From Oceanobacillus jeddahensis (GTDB taxonomy: Bacteria > Bacillota > Bacilli > Bacillales > Amphibacillaceae): 64,000 nt of DNA. Both the position numbers and the translations under genes were made by a program. The notes beneath the pieces are model-generated. The model saw nothing but the letters and a program-made list of their open reading frames with translations. It was not told where the DNA came from and did no database searches. How positions within the stretch are numbered: the stretch's first letter is position 1; each line of letters starts with the position of its first letter. The DNA is taken from contig NZ_CCDM010000006.1 in NCBI RefSeq assembly GCF_000750635.1, positions 248,001 through 312,000 on the forward strand. The letters run 5' to 3'. Positions 51,759 through 60,139 of the stretch are shown piece by piece.

Positions 51759-52175
51759 TTAAAAAATAAGATCTAAGTAATCCGCATGTCCCCGTACAAG
51801 TTCTATGTCATTTTTAGAAGAAATCCAAAAATAATGGAAGGATAGCCCGGTCTCTTCACCGCCTCCCGTTGGTTGATGTACCCATTCATCAAGGGAATAA
51901 GCAATATTTATCTGATAAAAAAACCTATGATGTATAACTCCATCGGCATTTTCCCACAAATCTTCTGCAATTAATGTTTCAGCATGAAGCCCTTCTAGCC
52001 CGGTTTCTTCTTTCATTTCTCTAATAAGAGCATTAACGGTATCTTCTTCGGCTTCTACGGTTCCTTTAGGTACCTGTATTCCGGCTTCTGGATTAGAATG
52101 TTGAAAAACAAGAACTTGCACTTTATGATCTTTTAACCTTGTTATATATCCGTATACTTTCTTGATTGGGTTCAC
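51759..52175 (-). CDS. Nudix hydrolase
   Basis: 138 aa. Hydrolyses a nucleoside diphosphate linked to another group. Seen: the Nudix box in 'PKGTVEAEEDTVNALIREMK' continued by EETGLEG (G-x5-E-x7-R-E-x2-E-E-x-G). N-terminal 'KVYGYITRLKDHKVQVLVFQ' and 'WVHQPTGGGEETGLSFHYFW' surround it. Substrate not predictable. Possible start ATG 52175. Confidence 0.88.
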   Translation of the reverse strand: MNPIKKVYGYITRLKDHKVQVLVFQHSNPEAGIQVPKGTVEAEEDTVNALIREMKEETGLEGLHAETLIAEDLWENADGVIHHRFFYQINIAYSLDEWVHQPTGGGEETGLSFHYFWISSKNDIELVRGHADYLDLIF

Positions 52176-52274
52176 AATAACACTGCCCTTCTGCCAAGAA
52201 ACATAAGTCAGCTTATCTGAACAGGCTATCTTGGCTGATGTTACTTTGGAAACAGAGTAAATTAAAATAGCGGT

Positions 52275-52682
52275 TTACATATTTTCATTTTTTTTAGCAT
52301 TATCTACAAAATCTTTTGCTTCTTTTAGTCCAAGTCCCGTTTGTTCACGAACGTATTTCGTTGCTTTAATTTCACCAATACCGGATTGGAGCATCTCTTG
52401 TACATTTTGCTGAAGCTCTGCGTCAGAAACGGGGGTTTTTATTTTATAGTTTCCCTCGACTAAGTCTTTCGCATCTTCTAATCCAAGCCCAGTCTCCTCA
52501 CGGACATATTTAATAAGCTTAATTTTATTCTCTCCCGCTTCAAGTCTTTGTTGTACTTCTGGAATAACTTCTTCAGGCGGCCGATGATTTTGTTCTTGGG
52601 CATGTTTATTTCGATTTCGCAAGCTTAGCAGATAAATAAGTGCAAGAACAATAATAACAATTAGAATAACTTCCATGGACAT
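52275..52682 (-). CDS. Membrane-anchored protein with two L7/L12-like C-terminal motifs (paralogue 2)
   Basis: 135 aa. Seen: N-terminal membrane helix 'MSMEVILIVIIVLALIYLLS' followed by LRNRNK, a Pro-rich linker, then 'KLIKYVREETGLGLEDAKDL' and 'KATKYVREQTGLGLKEAKDF'. These are nearly perfect matches to the L7/L12 C-terminal signature helix, twice. Same architecture and length as the 47052 gene. The ATG at 52682 is 9 nt from GGAGG; ATG 52688 is too close. Convergent or divergent neighbours give no functional clue. Confidence 0.78.
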   Translation of the reverse strand: MSMEVILIVIIVLALIYLLSLRNRNKHAQEQNHRPPEEVIPEVQQRLEAGENKIKLIKYVREETGLGLEDAKDLVEGNYKIKTPVSDAELQQNVQEMLQSGIGEIKATKYVREQTGLGLKEAKDFVDNAKKNENM

Positions 52683-52779
52683 CCTCATTCACCTCCGATT
52701 TTCATTTTTTTAATCCTTTAATTATATCATGAATAATTACCATCAATGGCTAAAGAAAAATATTCATTTAACTTTTTAT

Positions 52780-52925
52780 CAAAAATAGGCGAGAAACTCC
52801 CCATCTTCAAGGAATGTGAAGGGCAGAGCCCAATGAGTAAGTGGGGGATGAATCGTCTTCGGACAAGGAATAGCTTCAGCTATCTTGATTGTCCGACTAT
52901 TCGAGTGCTACTTACAATAGATGAA
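52780..52925. other. Possible IS605-type end remnant
   Basis: GCGAGAAACTCCCCATCTTC and GTGGGGGATGAATCG flank CTTCAAGGAATGTGAAG, giving nested hairpins like those at IS605/IS1341 ends. Located about 190 bp before tnpB. It could belong to the same element or to another one. Confidence 0.35.
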
Positions 52926-53112
52926 AAATAGCCTGTGTACGAGTGATAAAATTCCTTTGTTCTTTTCATTCATCCACTCTATTTAAAAGTGTTTTTGGAA
53001 ATCTTCATCCAACAGTTGGCTTCTCCATGATATTCCTTTTTTTAAAATGCTATCTAAGAATATACTAAAAAGTGATATAATAGGTATCATACTAGGTAAG
53101 AAGGTGAAAATC

Positions 53113-54263
53113 ATGCTGGTAAACAAAGCATACAAGTTTCGAATCTATCCGAATAGAGAACAAGAAAGGTTAATCGCAAAGACGATCGGCTGTTCTCGTT
53201 TTGTATACAATCATTTTCTTTCCAAGTGGCATGATACCTACACCAAAACAGGCAAGGGATTAACATATAGTGCTTGTTCATCTCAACTTCCGAAACTAAA
53301 AAAAGAACATGAATGGTTAAAAGAAGTGGATAGTATCGCTGTACAAACAAGTGTTAAACATCTATCCGACAGTTTTGACCGTTTCTTCAAAAAACAAAAT
53401 AAAGCCCCACGTTACAAGTCAAAGAAGCACCCTATTCAGTCCTTTACAACCAAGCACACCAATGGAAATATTGCTATGGTTGAAAAGAAGATCAAACTTC
53501 CTAAACTAGGTTTAGTCAAATTTGCTAAAAGTCGTGAAGTGAAAGGACGTATTCTGTCTGCTACCGTCAGACGGAACGTAACAGGAAAATATTTCATTGC
53601 CATTCTTGTAGAAACCGAAGTTGATCAACTTCCTAAAACGGATACATCGGTAGGGATTGATATTGGTTTAAAGGATTTTGCTATTCTGTCAGATGGCACC
53701 ATTCATCAAAACCCTCGCTTTCTCCGTTCGCTAGAAAAGAAATTAGAAATGGAACAACGTAAGCTTTCACGAAGATACGAACAGGCGAAAAAAGATAAAA
53801 AACCGTTACATGAAGCGAAAAACTATCAAAACAGAAAGTAAAAGTTTCACGTATTCATGAACATATCAAAAATGCACGTACAGACTACTTGCATAAAATC
53901 AGTACCAACATTGTCAAAAACCACGACATCGTAGGTATGGAAGATTTGCAAGTGTCACATATGTTAAAAAACCACCGACTTGCAAGAGCCATCAGTGAAG
54001 TCAGTTGGTCAGCGTTTCGAGCTATGATCGAATATAAAGCGGAATGGTACGGTAAGAAGGTGGTTGTAGTTGGAAAAACATTCCCTTCCAGTCAGATTTG
54101 TTCTTGCTGTGGCTATCGACATAAAGACGTTAAGAATCTCGCCCTGCGTGAGTGGGAGTGTCCAACGTGTCATACTCACCACGATAGAGATATGAACGCA
54201 AGTAAGAATATTGAAGCGGAAGCGATAAGACTTCTAACCGAAGGGACTTCGGGGTTAGCCTAA
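53113..54263 (+). pseudogene. tnpB: IS605/IS1341-family RNA-guided nuclease TnpB, one frameshift
   Basis: Seen: 'YKFRIYPNREQERLIAKTIG' at the start, RuvC-like Asp in 'SVGIDIGLKDFAILSDG', then a stop at 53841 in 'NYQNRK*'. One base away the frame continues 'QKVKVSRIHEHIKNARTDYL' through the second catalytic residue 'IVGMEDLQVSHML', the zinc finger 'CSCCGYRHKDVKNLALREWE' then CPTC, and the last Asp in 'HHDRDMNASKNIEAEAI' to 54263. A lost A in 'caaaacag' explains the break. All catalytic residues remain, so a single reversion would give an intact protein of about 383 aa. AAGAAGGTG lies before the ATG. Confidence 0.88.
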
Positions 54264-54345
54264 TAAATAACTGACCGGTAGGTTGGTGTTCTTAGGAATC
54301 TCCATCTTCAAATTTCGTAATAAATTAAGGTGGAGTAGTTCAAAG
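54264..54345 (+). ncRNA. tnpB right end / omegaRNA 3' part
   Basis: Directly after tnpB: GACCGGTAGGTTGGTG, then the hairpin CTCCATCTT ... AAGGTGGAG (54298-54337) and TAGTTCAAAG. IS605-family right ends of this layout are the scaffold of the TnpB guide RNA; the guide would be the flank after about 54345. Confidence 0.5.
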
Positions 54346-54370
54346 AAGAACGTATAAAATAAATTATAGT

Positions 54371-54496
54371 TACTCAACTTACGCACCTAAGAATAAGCAT
54401 ATATATCTTGCTATCTCAGGATGAACATGATCTTCATTGCCATGCTTGCTTTTGGTTAAATATCGGCCATTTTGGAATTGTTGATTGTGCATAGCT
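54371..54496 (-). repeat. 126-bp sequence repeated in inverse orientation at 62161
   Basis: About 85 % similar by eye to 62161-62288 on the other strand. On the minus strand it holds a 37-codon frame from ATG 54492, 'MHNQQFQNGRYLTKSKHGNE' then 'DHVHPEIARYICLFLGA', ending at TAA 54379. I do not recognise the protein. The 62-kb copy is frameshifted. Confidence 0.65.
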
Positions 54497-54532
54497 CCAC
54501 TCCGGCCAGCCACTCCGCTTTCCGACGTACAA

Positions 54533-54701
54533 CGGTTTTGGATGGGGCGTTGCCGGAAGGACGGATACAGGATGAATTAGAAGAAGCAATCCATGGCCGG
54601 GGGCTTTTCGCCGGTTTAAAGATGAAGTCCATGATATGGGTTTGGAGGAACAATGGTATGCTTACCGGAATAATGAATATAAGCAAATAGCCATTAATTA
54701 G
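54533..54701 (+). pseudogene. UPF0158-family protein, C-terminal remnant with frameshift
   Basis: 'LDGALPEGRIQDELEEAIHG' then RGLF, and after one missing G in a G-run the other frame continues 'RRFKDEVHDMGLEEQWYAYR' and 'NNEYKQIAIN', stop 54701. This matches the conserved end of UPF0158 proteins (A-I-x-G-R-G-A-F-R-R-F-K-D). The N-terminal half is absent. Identification from memory of the family pattern. Confidence 0.55.
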
Positions 54702-54829
54702 TGTGAATAAAATGAGATTGAATGTGTTGAATGATAAGAGGTATACCAATTATGTTAACATGAAATGATGGTATAGCTTTAACTTATGATACGTACGTAC
54801 AAGTAATCAAAAATGCGATTTTCAGATGA
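54702..54829. other. Spacer
   Basis: AT-rich, no feature recognised apart from the terminator that follows. Confidence 0.4.
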
Positions 54830-54857
54830 AAAAACGACTCTTTCATAGAGCCGTTTT
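54830..54857 (-). terminator. Terminator of the yeiH-like gene
   Basis: On the minus strand AAAACGGCTCT / AGAGTCGTTTTTT, a stem with one mismatch and a T-run, just after the gene's stop. Confidence 0.8.
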
Positions 54858-54866
54858 ATGATATAT

Positions 54867-55883
54867 TCAAATAATAAAATAGGCAGCAACTGAAAGTAAC
54901 AACGACGTAATAGCGATTGCCAGAAGCGGTTTTAATGCTTTTGACCGCAAGTCTTTAAGACTGACATTCAAACCGAGTCCGACCATAGCTGCTGTCAGTA
55001 TCCATGTTGTTGCGGCAGAAATTCCTTCCATCGTATTTTCAGATATAGGAACGGTATTTCCAAGCACATAACTTCCGAACAAGCTCATTAAGATAAAGCC
55101 AAGCAAAAACCAAGGAAAAGCCACTTTATTTTGTACTTGTTCACTCTTATTTTTAAATTTCATTATATAAATGAGAATAAAGCAGAGCGGAACAAGTAAA
55201 AATACCCGGCCTAATTTTGCCAGCAATGCAATAGCTAATGCATCTTCTCCAGCCGGTTCCGCTGCGATAGCAACATGGGCCAGCTCATGCAGGCTGATTC
55301 CTGACCAGATACCGTAATCTATTGGTGTTAAGGGCAGGAATGGTTCGATTAATGTATATCCAATCGCAAAGACAGTACCCATCAAAGCGATTATACCAAC
55401 ACTGATTGCTGTATCTTCATCCTTTGTTTTTATAATTGGTGCAACAGCAGCAATTGCGGCAGCACCACAGACTCCTGTTCCAACTCCAAGTAAAAGCGAA
55501 ATATGTTTATCTGCTTTAAGTACTTTACCCAGCCAGATCATCACACTGATTGCAAACAGAATAACCATAGCATCACGCAGCAGCAGTCCGAGTCCATCAT
55601 GGAATACAGTATCTATGTTCAGCTTCAAACCATATAAAATGATAGCCAGCCGGAGAAGTTTTTGGGATGAAAAAGTAATTCCGGACCGGAGAACTTCCGG
55701 GTACCCGAAAAATTGTCTGTATATTATGGCAATGATAATCGCACAGGCAAGCTGACCGGCATGATGCAAACCTGGAATTTTCGCTAAGAGAGCTCCTAGC
55801 ATAGCGATAAAAAAAGTAAATACAATGCCTCCAACCCATTTTCCCGCAGAACGGGGATTTTGCCGGGATGCTTGTGAAGTCAT
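54867..55883 (-). CDS. yeiH: YeiH family (UPF0324) membrane protein, putative sulfate exporter
   Basis: 338 aa, about ten membrane segments. Seen: 'LHHAGQLACAIIIAIIYRQF', 'GITFSSQKLLRLAIILYGLK', 'GVGTGVCGAAAIAAVAPIIK', 'GISLHELAHVAIAAEPAGED' and 'TWILTAAMVGLGLNVSLKDL', the family's conserved blocks. ATG 55883 follows AAAGGAGGTG; the frame is open 70 codons further up but overlaps the divergent LysR gene. Family members are paired with LysR regulators (YeiE/CysL types), as here. Transport of sulfate or sulfite is only putative. Confidence 0.9.
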   Translation of the reverse strand: MTSQASRQNPRSAGKWVGGIVFTFFIAMLGALLAKIPGLHHAGQLACAIIIAIIYRQFFGYPEVLRSGITFSSQKLLRLAIILYGLKLNIDTVFHDGLGLLLRDAMVILFAISVMIWLGKVLKADKHISLLLGVGTGVCGAAAIAAVAPIIKTKDEDTAISVGIIALMGTVFAIGYTLIEPFLPLTPIDYGIWSGISLHELAHVAIAAEPAGEDALAIALLAKLGRVFLLVPLCFILIYIMKFKNKSEQVQNKVAFPWFLLGFILMSLFGSYVLGNTVPISENTMEGISAATTWILTAAMVGLGLNVSLKDLRSKALKPLLAIAITSLLLSVAAYFII

Positions 55884-55934
55884 AACAGCACCTCCTTTGT
55901 ATAGCATAGCTAACATTAGTACATAAGAAAAATA

Positions 55935-55950
55935 ATTTATTATAATAAAT
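55935..55950. promoter_or_regulatory. 16-bp palindrome between yeiH and lysR
   Basis: ATTTATTATAATAAAT is an exact dyad in the 111-bp divergent gap. The AT-rich palindromic character suits a LysR-type site (T-N11-A), but such sequence also arises by chance in AT-rich DNA. Confidence 0.4.
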
Positions 55951-55994
55951 AAGATAAGTAAATAGTTATGAATAGAAGAAAAGAGGGTGAAGGG

Positions 55995-56876
55995 ATGGAT
56001 AAGCACCTGCGCATATTTATCACCGTTGCAGAAAAGCAGAGTTTTTCCAAAGCAGCTGAAGAGCATTATATGACCCAGCCCGCGGTCAGCCAATATATTC
56101 GGACACTGGAGGAAAGCATGGGTATGCGTTTGTTGGAACGGAGTAATAAGTACGTCCGTTTAAATAAAGCTGGGGAGATTGTCTATCATTATGGAAAAGA
56201 AATCCTCGGTTTATATACAACCATGCAAAACCTGGCAGATGATTTAATGAATCACGCCAATGGCCCGCTGACAATTGGTGCAAGCTATACTTTTGGAGAA
56301 TATGTTCTTCCGAAAATTATTGCTGACCTGCAAAAAAGTTATCCAGATATTGAGCCTGCTGTAACAATAGGTAATACAGCTCATATTGCGGATTTGGTTG
56401 CAGCTCATCAATTGGATATAGGAATTGTAGAAGGGCATTTTAACAGAAAAGAAATGATTATCGAGGAATTTGCAGAAGATGAGATGGTCATTGTTGCTTC
56501 TTCCGATAATAAATTGCTGCTTCAAGAAGAAATAGAATGGAACGATTTAGCAAGGGAGACATGGGTAGTACGTGAAAAAGGATCGGGTACAAGAGAAGCG
56601 GCAGAAAATTTCTTTCACCAATTTGGTCTAACCCCTTCCAAGGTGATACATTTCAGCAGTACCCAGTCCATTAAAGAATCCGTTGCAGCTGGATTGGGGA
56701 TCACCTTACTTTCCAAATGGGCTATTCAAAAGGAAGTGAAATATGGTGATTTAAAGATGATTCCTATTAAAGGACTTCCTTTTACACGTGAATTTTTTAT
56801 CATTACGAAATCACCTTTTCAGACGAAGGCTTTGGAGGTTTTTAATAAAATGCTGCATGATTTTAAAATGCCCTAA
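55995..56876 (+). CDS. LysR-family regulator (CysL/YeiE type)
   Basis: 293 aa. Seen: winged HTH 'LRIFITVAEKQSFSKAAEEH' then 'YMTQPAVSQYIRTLEESMGM' and 'RLLERSNKYVRLNKAGEIVY'. The effector domain carries 'GPLTIGASYTFGEYVLPKII', 'DIGIVEGHFNRKEMIIEEFA' and 'VREKGSGTREAAENFFHQFG', as in CysL. ATG 55995 follows GAGGGTGAAGGG; the upstream ATG 55968 has no site. Divergent from yeiH, which it probably activates. Confidence 0.9.
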   Translation: MDKHLRIFITVAEKQSFSKAAEEHYMTQPAVSQYIRTLEESMGMRLLERSNKYVRLNKAGEIVYHYGKEILGLYTTMQNLADDLMNHANGPLTIGASYTFGEYVLPKIIADLQKSYPDIEPAVTIGNTAHIADLVAAHQLDIGIVEGHFNRKEMIIEEFAEDEMVIVASSDNKLLLQEEIEWNDLARETWVVREKGSGTREAAENFFHQFGLTPSKVIHFSSTQSIKESVAAGLGITLLSKWAIQKEVKYGDLKMIPIKGLPFTREFFIITKSPFQTKALEVFNKMLHDFKMP

Positions 56877-56914
56877 ATACTTTAATGGTCCATTTCAATA
56901 TCGTTATAGCAATA

Positions 56915-56944
56915 AAAAATCCAGTATACAGCTGGATTTTTTTA
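56915..56944 (+). terminator. Terminator after lysR
   Basis: AAAAATCCAG-tatac-AGCTGGATTTTTTT, a short strong hairpin with a 7-T run. Confidence 0.85.
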
Positions 56945-57025
56945 TTATGGATGTTATTTGCCAAATTAAAAGAAATACATTCTATTACTGGGGTTAAGAA
57001 TAAATCCGGTTTAAGAACTCAGTGG

Positions 57026-57055
57026 TTGACAGAGAACCTGTTAGTCAATTATACT
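57026..57055 (+). promoter_or_regulatory. Promoter of TetR gene
   Basis: TTGACA 57026-57031, an 18-bp spacer and TATACT 57050-57055. Confidence 0.65.
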
Positions 57056-57067
57056 ATATCATTGACT
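57043..57067. promoter_or_regulatory. Dyad over the -10 box, candidate TetR autooperator
   Basis: AGTCAAT (57043-57049) and ATTGACT (57061-57067) flank an 11-bp centre that includes the -10 box TATACT. The geometry fits a TetR-family repressor site controlling its own gene. Inference. Confidence 0.5.
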
Positions 57068-57115
57068 GATTAGTTCTAAACTGACTCGATGGTCATATGG
57101 ATAGGTAAAGCTTTA

Positions 57116-57163
57116 TCACAGAAAAGCGCCAGTAAAACTCTCACGGAAGGAAGTTTCACTTTA
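57116..57163 (+). repeat. Compact remnant of the dispersed repeat
   Basis: ATCACAGAAAAGCGCC, AGTAAAACTCTCACGG and AAGGAAGTTTCACTTTATC. Only the two ends of the repeat are present, without the hairpin interiors. Confidence 0.55.
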
Positions 57164-57212
57164 TCAGTAAATTGCCCAGCTGCTTCAGAAATGATTAAAA
57201 AGGGGATAAATA

Positions 57213-58100
57213 ATGGATAAAAAAGAAGAAATTATGCAATCAGCGATTCACCTTTTCTCTAAAAAAGGATATTCTGCCACATCTGTTCAGGAGATAGCTA
57301 ATGACTGTAGAATTTCCAAGGGAACATTATATAATTTTTTTGATTCGAAAGAGGAATTATTGATACAGGTTATCCGCCACAATCATCGGAAAATGCTGGA
57401 GCAGGCTGAAAATCTTAATCTGGAATCATCTTTACCGCCAAAAGAAAAACTGATTCAAAAGATTGTTATTCAGTTTGATGGGATCCGTGAAAATAAAGAT
57501 TATTTAAGTATGTTACTTACAGCTTCACCTCCTCATGATAATCCGAAAATTTCTTTGCTAATGAAGCGGATAAGAATCACTATGACGAATTGGTATAAAG
57601 ATTGCTTCATGGAAGCTTATGGAAGTCAAGTGGAGCCATATATTTGGGATCTTGCACTTATGTTTCAAGGTACATTAAAAGAATATACCTCCATGATTTT
57701 TCGTGATCATAAAGAGCTCGACTTTGAAGAGGTTGCCCGTTTTGTTGTCGAACGATTTGATACGATGATTCAGCATACAAGAGATGCAGAACCTGTTTTG
57801 CCTCCTTGGCAAATGGAAGAGTACGAAGCTTTTAAACCAAATTTAGAACCGAAAACTCCGGAGCAGCAAATGGAAGAGCTTTTGGAAGAGCTTCTGGAGA
57901 AAGTGAAGAAACTTACTTTACATGATGAAGCAAAAGAAGAATATATTTTAGCTGTTCAGGCATTACAAAAAGAGATTCATGAGAAAAAACCAAAGACATT
58001 CATGATTAAATCCTTGTTGCTTTTTTTAGCTGAGATAAAAGAATGTGAACCACTTGTTCGTCGAATGGAAAGGTTCCTAAAAACGTTACAGACAACATAA
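57213..58100 (+). CDS. TetR/AcrR regulator, probable repressor of the DHA2 pump
   Basis: 295 aa, long for the family. Seen: HTH 'SAIHLFSKKGYSATSVQEIA' and 'NDCRISKGTLYNFFDSKEEL' (residues about 10-50), a helical ligand domain, and an extra C-terminal Glu/Lys-rich helical tail 'EQQMEELLEELLEKVKKLTL'. ATG behind AAAAAGGGG. Next gene is an efflux pump, as in LmrA-LmrB pairs. It has its own promoter with a dyad. Confidence 0.88.
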   Translation: MDKKEEIMQSAIHLFSKKGYSATSVQEIANDCRISKGTLYNFFDSKEELLIQVIRHNHRKMLEQAENLNLESSLPPKEKLIQKIVIQFDGIRENKDYLSMLLTASPPHDNPKISLLMKRIRITMTNWYKDCFMEAYGSQVEPYIWDLALMFQGTLKEYTSMIFRDHKELDFEEVARFVVERFDTMIQHTRDAEPVLPPWQMEEYEAFKPNLEPKTPEQQMEELLEELLEKVKKLTLHDEAKEEYILAVQALQKEIHEKKPKTFMIKSLLLFLAEIKECEPLVRRMERFLKTLQTT

Positions 58101-58430
58101 CAACAGCGGGAACAAGTAATGAAGTGACAGTAGTACAAGGGGGGAGAGGAGTTACTATCTTGAAATGGTATTTCCTCCTCCGAACGTAAAAATTTATAAG
58201 AATAATAGGGGGAAATTTGTAGATTAGAATGTGATTTTTTTAACATTCTTTTTCTTTGCTTTTCGTTACGTACGAGATAGAGGAAAAGTTTGTTGATCTG
58301 ATAATGTACATTAACAGGCAAATAAAATCTATTCCTGACTATTATTCAACTGTTTGAGTTGACAGAAATACTTTTTAAAAAATGGTTTACAATTAAATAA
58401 TTTAGAAGAAACAGGAGATGAAAAAATATT
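58101..58430. other. Leader region of the efflux pump gene
   Basis: Contains an imperfect hairpin about 58138-58184 (GGGGGGAGAGGAG ... TTCCTCCTCC), which could sequester or resemble a ribosome site, and TTGACA at 58359 with TACAAT at 58388. The 23-bp spacing is too long for an ordinary SigA promoter. No gene. Confidence 0.4.
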
Positions 58431-59927
58431 ATGGCTGAATCAACAATGAATAATATAAAAAAAGGGCCCATTCTTGCTGTTATTATTCTTGGGGCATTTG
58501 TGTCGCTTTTGAATCAAACATTGATGAATGTGGCCTTACCTTCGATTATGGAGGATTTGGACATCGTAGAAAGTACAGCGCAGTGGATCACTACTGGATT
58601 TATGCTGGTTAACGGGGTACTCATTCCGATCACAGCGTTTTTAATGGAAAAATTTTCAACAAGACAGCTGTTTTTGACAGCGGTCAGTTTATTTGCTGCG
58701 GGGACATTAATTTGTGGTATTGCACCAGATTTTTCTATATTGATGACTGGACGAATTATCCAGGCAGTGGGTGCAGGGATTATTATGCCGCTGTTAACAA
58801 CCGTAGTATTGGCGTTATTCCCTGTTGAAAAACGCGGTGGAGCAATGGGAGTTATTGGTATTGCTATTATCTTTGCACCTGCTGTAGGACCTACGTTATC
58901 TGGATTTGTTGTGGAACATTACTCATGGAGATTGTTATTTTACATCATTTTCCCAATTGCCGTTTTAACAATAATTCTTGGAGCAATTTTCTTGAAGAAT
59001 GTTACTAAACAGACCTACCCGGATATTGATGTGATAGCGGTTATTCTATCTACACTTGGATTTGGCGGCATCTTGTATGGATTCAGTACTGCTGGAACGA
59101 ATGGTTGGACAGATGTAACGGTAATTACAGGTTTAGTTATTGGGTTTGTTGGTTTAATTTTATTTATATTACGTGAATTACGGGCAGACGTTCCAATGTT
59201 GGATTTCAGGGTTTTTAAGGATCGTATTTTTTCTCTGACAACCGTGATTAATATTGCTATTACCGTAGCGATGTTTGCTCCCATGCTGTTAATTCCATTA
59301 TATCTACAGAATGTATTAGGGGTCAGCCCAATGAATTCCGGACTGATGTTGATGCCTGGAGCAGTAGTAATGGGGATTATGTCACCAATTACAGGTAAAG
59401 TTTTTGATCGAATTGGCGCACGTCCACTTGCGGTCACCGGTTTGACAATAACAGTAATAACCACTTATTTATTCACGCAACTTACGGATACAACAAGTTA
59501 TGCGTATCTCATTATTATTTATACAATTCGTATGTTTGGTATGTCTATGATTATGATGCCTATTATGACAGCCGGGCTTAATCAGCTGCCGCAGAGGCTT
59601 CACCCGCATGGTACGGCAATGGTTAATACGGTGCGTTCTGTAGCAGGAGCAATCGGTACTGCATTTTTAGTGACAGTAATGACCAACCAGGCAAAAAATA
59701 GCATGGAAGATATTATTGTTCAAAATCATTTTGATCCTGCAAACCAGCAAGATATGCTGCATGCTGCCAATCTAGCACAGGTTCAGGGGATTAATGATGC
59801 CTTTATGGTATCTACTGTATTTGCGGTTATTGGTTTGGTCTTATCCTTCTTTATCAAACGCGGCCGAACAACACAGGAAGACGAACCGGAGTTACAAACG
59901 GGAGACCTTACAACAGAAAAAGCATAA
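58431..59927 (+). CDS. DHA2-family multidrug efflux MFS transporter (LmrB/EmrB type)
   Basis: 498 aa, 14 membrane segments expected. Seen: motif D1 'VSLLNQTLMNVALPSIMEDL', 'TAQWITTGFMLVNGVLIPIT', motif A-like 'FLMEKFSTRQLFLTAVSLFA', motif C 'GIAIIFAPAVGPTLSGFVVE' with 'HYSWRLLFYIIFP', and 'MPIMTAGLNQLPQRLHPHGT' with 'AMVNTVRSVAGAIGTAF'. Proton-driven export of hydrophobic drugs. AGGAGATG upstream. Coupled by position to the TetR gene. Confidence 0.92.
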   Translation: MAESTMNNIKKGPILAVIILGAFVSLLNQTLMNVALPSIMEDLDIVESTAQWITTGFMLVNGVLIPITAFLMEKFSTRQLFLTAVSLFAAGTLICGIAPDFSILMTGRIIQAVGAGIIMPLLTTVVLALFPVEKRGGAMGVIGIAIIFAPAVGPTLSGFVVEHYSWRLLFYIIFPIAVLTIILGAIFLKNVTKQTYPDIDVIAVILSTLGFGGILYGFSTAGTNGWTDVTVITGLVIGFVGLILFILRELRADVPMLDFRVFKDRIFSLTTVINIAITVAMFAPMLLIPLYLQNVLGVSPMNSGLMLMPGAVVMGIMSPITGKVFDRIGARPLAVTGLTITVITTYLFTQLTDTTSYAYLIIIYTIRMFGMSMIMMPIMTAGLNQLPQRLHPHGTAMVNTVRSVAGAIGTAFLVTVMTNQAKNSMEDIIVQNHFDPANQQDMLHAANLAQVQGINDAFMVSTVFAVIGLVLSFFIKRGRTTQEDEPELQTGDLTTEKA

Positions 59928-59930
59928 ATT

Positions 59931-59972
59931 AAAAAACAGGATGTTGTTTAATTTAAACAGCGTCCTGTTTTT
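59931..59972 (+). terminator. Terminator after the MFS gene
   Basis: AAAAAACAGGA / TCCTGTTTTTG with a loop of about 20 nt, directly after the stop codon. Confidence 0.8.
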
Positions 59973-60058
59973 GTTTTGGGGAATTATGAACGAATTTTCA
60001 TAGAAATAATATAAATATATCCTCATTATTATCCGGGCTGATAAAAAGCTCTGTTACA

Positions 60059-60113
60059 TAAAACAAAACTTCACTCAGTGGGAGTCTTACAGACGGTTCT
60101 CCGAGATAAAAAA
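60059..60113 (-). repeat. Compact copy of the dispersed repeat
   Basis: On the minus strand: TTTATCTCGGAGAACCG, then AGACTCCCACTGAG and TGAAGTTTTGTTTTA. About 55 bp, only the ends of the 222-bp form. It suggests that the long form is this unit plus an internal segment between two AAACTCCC-like words. Confidence 0.65.
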
Positions 60114-60139
60114 ATGGATCAGATATTTATCCAATTCAT

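Noticed and set aside
55884..56093. 70-codon extension of the yeiH-like gene
   Set aside because: Would overlap the divergent LysR gene; AAAGGAGGTG precedes ATG 55883.
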